A DNA stretch of 64,000 nucleotides from contig NZ_OCMZ01000001.1 of assembly GCF_900215485.1 (NCBI RefSeq), positions 930,001 through 994,000 of the forward strand. Direction: 5' to 3'. The DNA comes from Nitrosovibrio sp. Nv4 (GTDB lineage: Bacteria > Pseudomonadota > Gammaproteobacteria > Burkholderiales > Nitrosomonadaceae). The notes beneath the pieces were generated by a model. The model was not told the origin of the DNA and ran no database searches. It worked only from the letters and a program-made list of their open reading frames with translations. Shown in pieces: positions 43,855 through 52,583 of this stretch; position 1 is the stretch's first letter, and the number at the start of each line of letters is the position of its first letter. Both the position numbers and the translations under genes were made by a program.

Positions 43855-44826
43855 ATGTCGAACCGCACGCCAGTATTCGATCAACAGCCCCCGGACGAAC
43901 TGGTATCGGAGATGGCGTCACTGAGTTCAGAGGCTGTATCGGCGGATTTTTTTGTCCTGGTTGAAGCACTGAAATTACGGTTCGGCTCCTCGCTTGAGGC
44001 TGTTCTTCTTTATGGATCCTGCCTGCGCTCCCACGACATTGGTGACGGAGTCGTGGATTTCTACGCTGTGGTGAACAATTACGGTAGTGCTTACCCTGAG
44101 CGCTATCTGCGTCATCTAAACGCATGGTTGCCTCCAAATGTATTTTATCTGGAGGTATCCCAGCAGGAAAAAAAATTTCGCGCCAAGTATGCGGTGGTCT
44201 CGATGGCGGATTTTGAGCAAGGAACCCGGCACTGGTTTCACCCATATTTGTGGGCGCGCTTTGCTCAACCAACAAGGTTGTTGTACGCGAGTGACGAAGG
44301 TATTCGCAGGAGAATTCACCACGCGCTGGCACATGCGGTGATAACGTTTCTGAAGTCCACCCTCCCAACGCTGACTGCTTCCATTGTGGATGTCGAGACG
44401 ATCTGGACTAATGGATTGATGCAGACCTATGCTGCAGAACTGCGGCCTGAGCGGGCAGGGCGGGCACGTCAGCTGGCGCAGTTCAATCTGGATGAGTATG
44501 CCGCGTTGACCGCATATGCGATACCGGCATTGGCGGGAAAGCTGGAGGCGTTGGCAGATGGAAATTATCGGTGCCTGACCGATGCAGCGAGTCATCGACA
44601 GTCGCTGTGGCGCTGGCGGCTGCGCCGCTGGCAGGGAAAAGTCCTGTCTGTACTGCGGTTGGCAAAGGCGGCTTTTACCTTCCAGGACAGCATCAGCTAT
44701 GCTGCGTGGAAGATTGAGCGCCATACGGGGGTTCGTGTCGAAGTCACCCCCATGTTGAGGCGGCATCCCCTGCTTTGGGGTTTCAAAGTTTCGTGGCAGT
44801 TGTTGCGGCGTGGCGTGATGCGCTGA
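43855..44826 (+). CDS. Tam41-like nucleotidyltransferase
   Basis: This 323-residue protein resembles Tam41, the mitochondrial CDP-diacylglycerol synthase. LEAVLLYGSCLRSHDIGDGV followed by VDFYAVV is the nucleotidyltransferase motif (GS then Asp). AWLPPNVFYLEV, RAKYAVVSMADFEQGTRHW and FHPYLWARFAQPTRLLY correspond in order to Tam41 blocks. Tam41-type proteins make CDP-lipids for head-group exchange. It abuts the lipid kinase with no gap, so the kinase product (a phosphorylated lipid) may be activated by this enzyme (inference). The C-terminal 100 residues are basic and unusual for the family. Confidence 0.7.
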   Translation: MSNRTPVFDQQPPDELVSEMASLSSEAVSADFFVLVEALKLRFGSSLEAVLLYGSCLRSHDIGDGVVDFYAVVNNYGSAYPERYLRHLNAWLPPNVFYLEVSQQEKKFRAKYAVVSMADFEQGTRHWFHPYLWARFAQPTRLLYASDEGIRRRIHHALAHAVITFLKSTLPTLTASIVDVETIWTNGLMQTYAAELRPERAGRARQLAQFNLDEYAALTAYAIPALAGKLEALADGNYRCLTDAASHRQSLWRWRLRRWQGKVLSVLRLAKAAFTFQDSISYAAWKIERHTGVRVEVTPMLRRHPLLWGFKVSWQLLRRGVMR

Positions 44827-44890
44827 TACCGGTTTACATCAGCAAATATTCAGCGATCGAATTGCTGGTTACTGATACAGGTGGCCCCGC

Positions 44891-45532
44891 TCAGCGGATC
44901 AATGGGTGCAGATCGGGTAATATGTTCACATGCGACGGAAAAGGGTTCTTATCCCCGGGGCGCACCCGTCCCAGGAATGAAACATTGTTAACCTGCGCGC
45001 TTTGATAATCTATCAGGGCGTCACCTATCATCAGTACACGCTCCGGCAATAGGGCATGAGCCGATAAAATATCTGCGATAAGCTTCTGTTTGGGTGTCGG
45101 GGAACCGCGTACTGCGGTGAAATAGGAGGCTAGGCCACGGCGACCAACAATGGTATTGAGTTCTGCTTCCGGTGTGCCTGATGCGACAAATAGCGGGATT
45201 CTTTTTGCCTCTTTACGAATCAGTTCGGCCGCGCCCGGTACTGCATCGCTCGCAATCACAGCCTCTACCACCAGTTCGGAAAAGCGTCGATCCAGCTGCT
45301 GCTCTTCGTCCGGCGTCAGGGGAGGTTTCTCCAGAAGCGTTTCCTGAAAATAACGAAATTTCTGATAGCGCGACATGCCGCCATTCGAGCTGTGATACTG
45401 CGCTACCGCGGTCATTATCGTCTCGCCATAGTCACGATAGAGATTGACAAAGGCTTGCGTTTTTATTTCACCGGATTCAACTACCACTCCGTCAAAATCG
45501 AAAATGATGGCTTGCCAGGTTGTAATCTTCAT
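44891..45532 (-). CDS. HAD-superfamily phosphatase
   Basis: This 213-residue HAD hydrolase has the nucleophile motif IIFDFDGVVVES at 9-20, the motif II/III segment FVASGTPEAELN and SPTPKQKLI (Lys), and the motif IV acidic VLMIGDALIDYQSA. The C1 cap region is helical. It is the last gene of a five-gene minus-strand operon and overlaps the SDR gene by four bases. In ulosonic-acid pathways a HAD phosphatase (KdsC-like) removes a phosphate before CMP activation; a similar role is inferred from the KdsB-like first gene of the operon. Confidence 0.87.
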   Translation of the reverse strand: MKITTWQAIIFDFDGVVVESGEIKTQAFVNLYRDYGETIMTAVAQYHSSNGGMSRYQKFRYFQETLLEKPPLTPDEEQQLDRRFSELVVEAVIASDAVPGAAELIRKEAKRIPLFVASGTPEAELNTIVGRRGLASYFTAVRGSPTPKQKLIADILSAHALLPERVLMIGDALIDYQSAQVNNVSFLGRVRPGDKNPFPSHVNILPDLHPLIR

Positions 45533-46458
45533 GCTCGGTTGTCCGACGCCAGCGGCGTCGCCTCATCATCTTCACCGGAGTGACGCATGGTCTTGTGAAT
45601 ATCCCGAAGACAATCCAGCAATCCTTGCCCCAGATCGACATGCTCATTCAGCACCAGTTTGCGGCCAATGCGCGGCTGGAATGCGTAAGGGGTTACCTCA
45701 TAGTGATGTCCCGCGCGCGCCTGGTCGAAATGCAGATCAATTTTCCAGGGCATGATTTCAGAGATCATTGTCATGACGTCCCTGATACGTAACCGCTCCT
45801 GGCCGGTCAGGATCAGGTGGCGGTTGGCAAATTCCGGTGCAAGCACCTGTACGCTCATTCGCGCAGCGTCCTCCACATGGATGTACTCGCGAATCGCCTC
45901 GCCGCTGCCGTGATATGTAATCGAATGCCGCTCGACCGCTTCATGCAGCATGCGGTAGATACCGTTACGCGCGTCGGCGCGCCGGCCATACAATGATCCG
46001 TAACGCAAAATGCTGTAGTCCAGGCCGTAGCGTTCGTGATACGTTTCAATAAAGCGTTCAGCCGCCTGCTTGCTGGCACGGTAAAAAGAACCAGACTCGG
46101 AGTAGACATAAATAGTACTGGCGAAGACAAAGCGGCGCGCTCCAGCAAGGCGGGCGGCTTCCAGTGCGTGCATATTGCCCAGCACATTGACCGTGGCGGT
46201 AGCCAGCGGTTTATCGTGGGCCTCATCAATATCCGCAATAGCGGCAAAATTATAAACCACGTCGGCGCCCTTGGCTGCTTCCGTCACCTGACCAAGATCC
46301 ATGATGTCGCCAATGATCATTTCCTGGTCTTGGCGCTGATAGCGGGATGGGGAGCGATCGAACAAGCGTACCCGATAGCCGACAGTGGACAGTGCGTCGG
46401 CCACATGACTGCCAAGAAAGCCACTGGCGCCATATACTATCGCGATTTCGTTGGACAT
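45529..46458 (-). CDS. NAD-dependent sugar epimerase/dehydratase
   Basis: This 309-residue extended SDR has the NAD loop VYGASGFLGSHV near residue 8, the catalytic SFYRASKQAAE (Tyr and Lys of YxxxK) and RYGSLYGRRADAR, with a GEAIREYIHVEDAA block typical of nucleotide-sugar enzymes. It acts on a nucleotide sugar such as a UDP-hexose or a related keto sugar. It lies between the 2-hydroxyacid dehydrogenase and HAD genes in the same operon (8 bases and a 4-base overlap). The exact substrate cannot be read from the sequence. Confidence 0.88.
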   Translation of the reverse strand: MSNEIAIVYGASGFLGSHVADALSTVGYRVRLFDRSPSRYQRQDQEMIIGDIMDLGQVTEAAKGADVVYNFAAIADIDEAHDKPLATATVNVLGNMHALEAARLAGARRFVFASTIYVYSESGSFYRASKQAAERFIETYHERYGLDYSILRYGSLYGRRADARNGIYRMLHEAVERHSITYHGSGEAIREYIHVEDAARMSVQVLAPEFANRHLILTGQERLRIRDVMTMISEIMPWKIDLHFDQARAGHHYEVTPYAFQPRIGRKLVLNEHVDLGQGLLDCLRDIHKTMRHSGEDDEATPLASDNRA

Positions 46459-46465
46459 TCCCTGT

Positions 46466-47404
46466 TTATCCGTTTTCCATTACGCCTGCTTCAATCAGTC
46501 CCTGCAGCAGATTTTCTGCGGCTTCAATCTCCATGCGTTGGCGCGATTCCCTGGCAAGTGAGCCGACATGCGAAGTGAGAATTGCATTTTCGCATTTTAG
46601 CAGGGGACCGTGGTACGGTTCCTGCTCGAAAACATCAAGCGCCGCCGCACCCAACTGCCCGGAATTCAAAGCATCTGCCAGAGCGGTTTCATCGATGAGG
46701 CCGCCGCGAGCGGTATTTATCACTATGGCGCCGCGTTTCATACGCGTAAAAGCCCCCTCGTTCAGCAGATGGTGAGTATCAGCATCATACGTGACATGGA
46801 GGGTGATGATGTCCGCCTCCGCCAGAAGCTTCTCCAAGGGTATCAATTCTACCCCGTCAGGCGAGTTCGTCACATATGAATCATGCGCCACCACGTCGGC
46901 GCCAAACGCCTGACACACGCGCGCAACGCGCCGGCCGACTCTTCCCAGGCCAATGATACCCACGCGCTGGGCGGCCAGTAGCCGTCCCTGTGTTCGTGGC
47001 CACTGGCCGGCACGGACCAATTTATCAGTTTCGCATATCCGTCTCAAAATGGTCAATATCAGGGCCAAGGTAAGCTCGGCCACTGCCTGGGCAGGCGCCT
47101 CCGGTGTATTGAGAACAGTAATACCGTGGCGCTTCGCTGCCGCAAGATCGACACTATCCAGACCGCTCCCGCAGCGCGATATCACTTTCAAGTTTCTGGC
47201 GGATGCGAAAACACGCTCCGTCAGGGGTTCTATCCCGGCGATCATTCCTACAGCATCGTTGCCCAGCAATGCGATGGCTTCATCTTCCGTGATTTTGCGC
47301 CCATAGCTATTGGCGGCAACCTGCATGCCCTTTCTTAGTAAATGCTGGATATGGGGATTATTGTCCATATCAAACGACGAGGTGGAAATGACAAGTTTGC
47401 TCAT
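46466..47404 (-). CDS. D-isomer 2-hydroxyacid dehydrogenase
   Basis: This 312-residue NAD-dependent dehydrogenase of the phosphoglycerate/D-lactate type has the NAD loop GIIGLGRVGRRVARV, catalytic Arg in NTARGGLID, the catalytic Glu in the DVFEQEP block and His in LTSHVGSLARES. The start is set at 47404 (MSKLVISTSSF): AGGGAAGG lies three to eight bases upstream and the ATG overlaps the aldolase stop (ATGA). In this operon it probably oxidises or reduces a 2-keto/2-hydroxy acid linked to the aldolase product (inference). It is not the serine-pathway SerA form because the ACT domain is absent. Confidence 0.88.
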   Translation of the reverse strand: MSKLVISTSSFDMDNNPHIQHLLRKGMQVAANSYGRKITEDEAIALLGNDAVGMIAGIEPLTERVFASARNLKVISRCGSGLDSVDLAAAKRHGITVLNTPEAPAQAVAELTLALILTILRRICETDKLVRAGQWPRTQGRLLAAQRVGIIGLGRVGRRVARVCQAFGADVVAHDSYVTNSPDGVELIPLEKLLAEADIITLHVTYDADTHHLLNEGAFTRMKRGAIVINTARGGLIDETALADALNSGQLGAAALDVFEQEPYHGPLLKCENAILTSHVGSLARESRQRMEIEAAENLLQGLIEAGVMENG

Positions 47405-48162
47405 AGACCTTCCCTTATTTTTTGCATATGGCTTCGGCAAAGCGTGTCGAGGATGCGAATGTCCAAACCGTAGCCAAGAAAGCTGAAGCCGGCCTGGATG
47501 TTGCGGAGCAACTGCTCGGGATCGGGTTCGACTACATGAATGCCTCCGGGCTTGCCGAGGCGGCGCCCAGCTTCCAGCACCCGTGTTATCGCTGCCTGAA
47601 CCTCCGGATAATCGAGTTCGCCTGGATGTCCCATCGACCCGGACAGATCGTAGGGACCAATGATATAAGCGTCAATTCCAGGTACGGAAAGAATGGAATC
47701 GATGGCATCGACGGAGTCGATATGCTCAATCATGACTACTACGACGGCGTTGTCTTCCAGCCAGCGCCGATACTGCTGAAATGTCGCGCCGTACCCCTGT
47801 GCGCGCGCCAGACCGACTCCACGATGGCCGCGAGGCGGGTAGTAGACGGCCTGGACCGCAGCCTCGGCATCTGCCGCGGTTTTGACCATCGGCACCATTA
47901 CGCCCGTTGCACCGGCGTCCATGACACGCTTGATCTGATCGGGGTGATTCGAGGTCAGCCGAACGATAGCCGGGCATCCCCGCCCGTCGAGCGCCTGAAT
48001 CAGTATTTGAACTTCGCTCAACTCCAGAACACTGTGCTCGGTATCCAGCACGAGCCAATCAAATCCGGCTGCAGCCATGATTTCGGCGATCGCCGGATGT
48101 CCCAGGGTAATCCACGAGCCGATGGTTAACGCATTCCGGGCAAGTTTCGATTTTAATTGCAT
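47401..48162 (-). CDS. HpcH/HpaI-family class II pyruvate aldolase
   Basis: This 253-residue TIM-barrel aldolase uses a divalent metal. Key blocks are GSWITLGHPAIAEIMAAAGFD, LDTEHS, AIVRLTSNHPDQIKRVMDAGA and VMVPMVKTAADAEAAVQAVYYPPRGHRG. VVVVMIEHIDSVDAIDSIL carries the metal Glu, and DAYIIGPYDLSGSMG the metal Asp. The family makes or splits 2-keto-3-deoxy acids from pyruvate and an aldehyde. It sits between a KdsB-like cytidylyltransferase and a 2-hydroxyacid dehydrogenase; forming the carbon skeleton of an acidic sugar is the simplest reading (inference). Confidence 0.88.
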   Translation of the reverse strand: MQLKSKLARNALTIGSWITLGHPAIAEIMAAAGFDWLVLDTEHSVLELSEVQILIQALDGRGCPAIVRLTSNHPDQIKRVMDAGATGVMVPMVKTAADAEAAVQAVYYPPRGHRGVGLARAQGYGATFQQYRRWLEDNAVVVVMIEHIDSVDAIDSILSVPGIDAYIIGPYDLSGSMGHPGELDYPEVQAAITRVLEAGRRLGKPGGIHVVEPDPEQLLRNIQAGFSFLGYGLDIRILDTLCRSHMQKIREGL

Positions 48163-48228
48163 GAATAATCCAATAAATCCAATAAAACCTTTACACAGCT
48201 ATCTCGATTTGGGCGGAGGGATGCTGAC

Positions 48229-48987
48229 TCAGTATGAGGCCAGCAGCGGGTCTTCTTCCATCAACTTTGCCACGCGCTCCAGATCGGCCTGAGTATCCAC
48301 CGCCTGGGTATTGAACTCCGTTCTTACCATCTTCACTCGATAGCCATGCTCCAGCAATCGTAGCATGTCCACCGACTCCAGTTTTTCCAGCGGTGTTTGT
48401 GGTAATCCCGCGAAATCAAGCAAGGTACTGCGCCGAAACGGAATGATACAGACTTGCTTATAAGCGAAGGTGGGCTGGAAATTCAATTGTGAGGAACCCG
48501 GCGAGGTTGGTATCGGCTGCCGCGACATAAACAGGGCATTGCCCCGTTGATCCATCACCACCTTAATTGTGTTAAAGTCGTAAAAGTCAGTTTTGTTGTC
48601 AATACTTCGCACCAGATTAACGCAGCCCAATTGCGGATCGTGCCGAAACGGCTCTACCGCCTCATCGATCATCTCCGGACGGGTCATCGGTTCGTCACCT
48701 TGTACCATGACAATGAGTTCAGCATCAATTCCGGCTGCTGCCTCGGCAACTCGATCGCTGGCTCTTTCATGGGTGTCAGCCGTCATTATTACCGGGGCGC
48801 CAAAATCCTGCGCCGCCCGGCGGATTTCCTCATCGCAAGTGGCGATGTAGGTGGCATCGAGTGCGCGGCTCAGCGCAACACGCTTGTAGACATGTTCCAG
48901 CATCGTGCGGCCCAGCAGTTTCGCAACCGGTTTACCGGGAAACCGGGACGAACCCATACGTGCCGGTATTACAGCGATTGTTTTCAT
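48229..48987 (-). CDS. KdsB-like CMP-sugar cytidylyltransferase
   Basis: This 252-residue member of the CMP-Kdo synthetase family has the nucleotide loop IPARMGSSRFPGKPV at the start, then YIATCDEEI. VMVQGDEPMT supplies the metal-binding Asp, and the PLEKLESVDMLRLLEHGY C-terminal block is KdsB-like. It activates a 3-deoxy-ulosonic or related acid as a CMP-sugar. The start is 48987 (MKTIAVIPARMG); a 26-residue extension to 49062 has no support. It is followed on the same strand by the aldolase (66 bases) and lies divergent from two glycosyltransferases. It may be a second copy beside a housekeeping kdsB elsewhere (inference). Confidence 0.85.
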   Translation of the reverse strand: MKTIAVIPARMGSSRFPGKPVAKLLGRTMLEHVYKRVALSRALDATYIATCDEEIRRAAQDFGAPVIMTADTHERASDRVAEAAAGIDAELIVMVQGDEPMTRPEMIDEAVEPFRHDPQLGCVNLVRSIDNKTDFYDFNTIKVVMDQRGNALFMSRQPIPTSPGSSQLNFQPTFAYKQVCIIPFRRSTLLDFAGLPQTPLEKLESVDMLRLLEHGYRVKMVRTEFNTQAVDTQADLERVAKLMEEDPLLASY

Positions 48988-49251
48988 TAATAGTTTCACA
49001 TTCCTTGGATTTATCGGTCGGGGTGCTTTAGTTGTTGATTGCCGATTATCAGCTATTCGCAAGTATCAGGAGCGAATCCGAAACAGGTTATTCTAACAGA
49101 CTGCTACGGACTAAAACGACGGCCGTGCTAGTAAACGAATATTCGCCAGTGTACAATTACGCGCTTTTCGCCACCAGAAACATATCGGAATCCTCAATTA
49201 AATGATGGGTATACTGCTTGTTACCAACATGCAAAGGATGAGAATGCGGGG

Positions 49252-50574
49252 ATGAAAGCGCTTTTTTTCCTCCGTCATTATAACGACATAGACCATATTA
49301 CACCGGTAATCTCCAAGTGGATCGATTCGGGGCATACCTGCGATATTGTTCTGATAGGGAACTCGCGGTTTCGCGGTGATTACCGGATCAAGTTCCTGCA
49401 GGGGCTCAACGGCGTGCGCATGGCCTACATCGCCGATGTGTTGCCGCCTATCGAATTTATCAGGTGGTTTTTCCAGACGCTGATACTGATCCGCAGTTTG
49501 CGTCGCCCGTTCATCGGTCCGATCATGAATGCCCTGGCATCATTTTATGACGCCAGGCGGCGTGAACCGATCTGGCGAAGTACCGCTAAGCGCTTGTTGA
49601 CGCGTAGTTTTGGCGACAATGACGAGGGCGTAGTGGTATTCGACTGGATAGAAAGAAATTCGTCCATTTGCGTGGAATGGGTCAAGGTGGTGCTGTCGAC
49701 AGCGCGTGATATGGGCCTGGGCACGGTATCGCTGCCGCATGGCGATAGTCCCCATGCCAGCCAGTTGATTCGGCGCCGGGAATTGCGCCTGGAACCGGAT
49801 ACCACGTTTGCCAACGCGGGCATTTTTGAAAGAGTTGTGGTGCCCAACGAGTTATGCTCGGTGCGTTTTCGCCCCTTTATGGATAATCAGAAGCTTGCCG
49901 TACTAGGTTCGCCACGCTACTGCGACGAATGGCTCGCCAAATTGGCCGAATTGATGCCCCCTTCGCCACTGACCCGCTCCGACAGCAAGCTCAAGGTGGT
50001 AATGTTTTTGAGAAAGAGCAATTTTTCCACATTCTGGGAGGAAGTGGGCGAGGTCGTACGTATCGTTGCCGGCTTTCCAGGGGTGGAGCTGGTGATCAAG
50101 CCCCATACCCGCGGAGGCTGGCAACAATCCTTGACAAAGGATGTTTCCCTGCGGCGTTTGTCAAACGTCAGCGTAGCCGGTGGTGATGTTCATTCCATTT
50201 ATCTCATGAATTGGGCGGATGTCATCATTGATCTTGCCACTTCGGTTGTATTTGAAGCAGTCAAGACAAAGAAGCCGGTACTGGCGGCTGACTATCTGCA
50301 TGCGGGACGGTCCGCGCTGGCTGAATTCATGCCTGAGACAGAGCTGCGTTGCCGGGATGATGTGTATAAAAATATCGAAAGGTTTCTTTCCCATGGCTGC
50401 GATTCTTTTTATATAGAAGAACACCGCCAACGCTTTCTGAGGGAAATGATTGATGTAGGGGGTCCCGACGTACTATCCCGTTATGTGGCATTGCTGGAGG
50501 GACAGGTGCGGCCAGAGGCCAGCCAGTATCGAGCTCATCCGCACGATAACGCCGCTAAACTGGCTTTCGCATGA
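49252..50574 (+). CDS. GT-B glycosyl/glycerophospho-transferase
   Basis: This 440-residue GT-B-fold protein starts LFFLRHYNDIDHITPVI. The donor-site half has VVMFLRKSNFSTFW, GVELVIKPHTRGGWQ and VDIIDLATSVVFEAVKTKKP-like WADVIIDLATSVVFEAV. These resemble capsule polymerases and CDP-glycerol glycerophosphotransferases (KPH and the Ser/Thr-Ser-Val block). It is the first of two plus-strand glycosyltransferase genes that diverge from the acidic-sugar operon. A role in assembling a surface glycan is likely; acceptor and donor are unknown. The ATG has a weak purine-rich ribosome site. Confidence 0.7.
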   Translation: MKALFFLRHYNDIDHITPVISKWIDSGHTCDIVLIGNSRFRGDYRIKFLQGLNGVRMAYIADVLPPIEFIRWFFQTLILIRSLRRPFIGPIMNALASFYDARRREPIWRSTAKRLLTRSFGDNDEGVVVFDWIERNSSICVEWVKVVLSTARDMGLGTVSLPHGDSPHASQLIRRRELRLEPDTTFANAGIFERVVVPNELCSVRFRPFMDNQKLAVLGSPRYCDEWLAKLAELMPPSPLTRSDSKLKVVMFLRKSNFSTFWEEVGEVVRIVAGFPGVELVIKPHTRGGWQQSLTKDVSLRRLSNVSVAGGDVHSIYLMNWADVIIDLATSVVFEAVKTKKPVLAADYLHAGRSALAEFMPETELRCRDDVYKNIERFLSHGCDSFYIEEHRQRFLREMIDVGGPDVLSRYVALLEGQVRPEASQYRAHPHDNAAKLAFA

Positions 50575-50619
50575 TTAGCGGGTTTTCCGCCTAGTTTTTC
50601 AAGGAGATTGCTGAGCCGT

Positions 50620-51666
50620 ATGCCGGTAATGCCATCCATCGATGTGATAATCCCGGTCTACAACGCGCCAGTACTGACGCGGCGCTGCATCGATTCCGTC
50701 ATTACGTTCCTCGGCGAATCCGTCAGATATATTCATGTACAGGATGACGCGTCCGGCACCGAGACACGCCAGATGCTCGAGCAATTGCCGCATGAATGCG
50801 TTCGCGTTCATCACGCCCGGACTAATCGCGGCTTTGGCGCGTCTGTAAATGCGGCAGTCGATCGCTCCGACGCATCTTATGTCCTGATCCTCAATTCGGA
50901 TACCGAGGCAAGCGAGGATTTCCTGCCGCTGCTCTGTGCGGCACTGGCGACTGATCCGCAGCTAGCGGTCATCATTCCCGGGGGCAATGACTATGCCAGG
51001 CACGATCTGGACCAATATCTGCGTCGACCCGGCGGTTACATTGCTACCTACCGCCTTCAGGGGCACGCGTTTCTGGTTCGTCGCAAGGTTTTCCAGGAGG
51101 CCGGTGGCTTTGACCCGGCATTCGGTCGGGGTTATTACGAAGATGTAGATCTTGGCCGCCGGCTCGACCTGCGAGGTTGGCGGCTCGGTGTGCATCCCGA
51201 CGCTTGTATACAGCACAAGGGCGGTGGATCATTCGGGCGCGGCCGGTCTTTCAGGGCACTGGTGAGGCACAACCGCAACCTTTATTTCTCGCGCTATCCG
51301 AACGCCCGGCGTAACATTCTGCTTCTCTCGGGAAATTATCCGCTGACGCGTTTTCCCTCAATACTTCTTGATGCGCTCGAGAACGTGTTTCACCAGGGCG
51401 GCTATGTTCATTGGCTTTCGCCGGAACCGGCGCGACAACTTCTCTGCTTGCAGATGCGCAGCCATTCCATAGGCGCGGGGGCCGTGATGAGACTTCTGCT
51501 GCGTAGCTGGCGAGAGGACAAGCGTATCTCGGAAATATGGATGCTACCCGATGTTTCACGCCTGTCGCGTGCCTTGATCATTCCCTGGGCACGTATATGG
51601 GGCATCAAGGTATTGATGTGGGAAAGGTCTGCGGCAGCACACGGCTGCAGCCTCAGGTTGCTTTGA
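50620..51666 (+). CDS. Family 2 glycosyltransferase
   Basis: This 348-residue GT-A enzyme of the GT2 (rhamnosyltransferase-like) group has IDVIIPVYNAPVLTRRCIDS at the start, the metal motif YVLILNSDTEASEDF, and GGFDPAFGRGYYEDVDLGR for the acceptor and catalytic acid. I start it at the ATG at 50620; AGGAGA at 50601-50606 lies about 13 bases before. A TTG at 50608 is too close and an ATG at 50629 is also possible. The last 90 residues are poorly conserved. It follows the GT-B gene by 45 bases and probably works on the same glycan. Confidence 0.85.
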   Translation: MPVMPSIDVIIPVYNAPVLTRRCIDSVITFLGESVRYIHVQDDASGTETRQMLEQLPHECVRVHHARTNRGFGASVNAAVDRSDASYVLILNSDTEASEDFLPLLCAALATDPQLAVIIPGGNDYARHDLDQYLRRPGGYIATYRLQGHAFLVRRKVFQEAGGFDPAFGRGYYEDVDLGRRLDLRGWRLGVHPDACIQHKGGGSFGRGRSFRALVRHNRNLYFSRYPNARRNILLLSGNYPLTRFPSILLDALENVFHQGGYVHWLSPEPARQLLCLQMRSHSIGAGAVMRLLLRSWREDKRISEIWMLPDVSRLSRALIIPWARIWGIKVLMWERSAAAHGCSLRLL

Positions 51667-51797
51667 GGAGCCTCCGGGATATTCAGGGGAGCGTGGATTT
51701 TTCAGTTCTAAGTCGTTCTTTTTGCGTCTTTCATCGCCCCAAGGGCGACAGCCATTTCTGATAGCATTTCTTCACTGCATTCACTGATGGAAATAAA

Positions 51798-52562
51798 ATG
51801 CGCGTAACCGTACTTGGATGCACCGGTGGGGTGGCGGCGAACTTGAGAACCACGTGCCTGATGCTGGACGACGACGTTCTGATTGACGTGGGTACCGGGG
51901 CCGGAGATTTGACGCTCGCCGAAATGTTATGTATCAATACGGTATTTCTTACCCACTCGCATCTCGACCATGCGGGACTGCTCCCAATGGTAGCGGACAT
52001 GGTGGGGCCGCGCCGCAACAGGCCGCTGACGGTTTATGCACTACCTGAAACGATTGCCACACTGAAGCAGGATATGTTCAATTTTCGTCTTTGGCCGGAT
52101 TACACTCGGCTACCTATGCCCGACAACCCCTATATCGTGTTCCAACCTGTTGCGGTAGGGGAGACTGTGGAGTTATCAGGAAGGAAAGTGACTCCGTTAC
52201 CGGTGCGGCATGCTGTTCCCGGCGTGGGCTATCAACTGGATAGCGGCAAGGCGAGCTTTGTATTCAGCGGCGATACCACTTACCATGAGCCGTTCTGGAC
52301 TGCGTTGAACGCGATCAGCAATTTGCGCTATCTGATGATTGAGACAACCTTTCTCAATTACAACACGGCAGGCGCCGAGGCCTCCGGCCATATGCGGCCG
52401 GAACTGCTGGGGCAGGGATTAAAGCAGCTCAACAAACCAGTTCGCCTTTTAGTCACTCACATGGAACCCGGCAATGAGGATGCCACGATGGCGGAGATCC
52501 AGGTAGCAGCAGGGGAATTCAAACCGGAGAGATTGAAGCGCGGGCAAGTTTTCGAATTTTAA
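51798..52562 (+). CDS. Metallo-beta-lactamase-fold hydrolase
   Basis: This 254-residue MBL-fold protein has the metal motif FLTHSHLDHAGLLP near residue 53, a downstream FVFSGDTTYHEPFW with the bridging Asp, and LLVTHMEPGNED with the final His. LGCTGGVAANLRTTCLML starts the fold. It is closest to class II-type 3',5'-cyclic nucleotide phosphodiesterases in style, but an RNase Z-like or general phosphodiesterase role is not excluded. It is convergent with corA, 21 bases apart. Confidence 0.85.
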   Translation: MRVTVLGCTGGVAANLRTTCLMLDDDVLIDVGTGAGDLTLAEMLCINTVFLTHSHLDHAGLLPMVADMVGPRRNRPLTVYALPETIATLKQDMFNFRLWPDYTRLPMPDNPYIVFQPVAVGETVELSGRKVTPLPVRHAVPGVGYQLDSGKASFVFSGDTTYHEPFWTALNAISNLRYLMIETTFLNYNTAGAEASGHMRPELLGQGLKQLNKPVRLLVTHMEPGNEDATMAEIQVAAGEFKPERLKRGQVFEF

Positions 52563-52583
52563 GACGGCCTTGCTATCCTCCTT

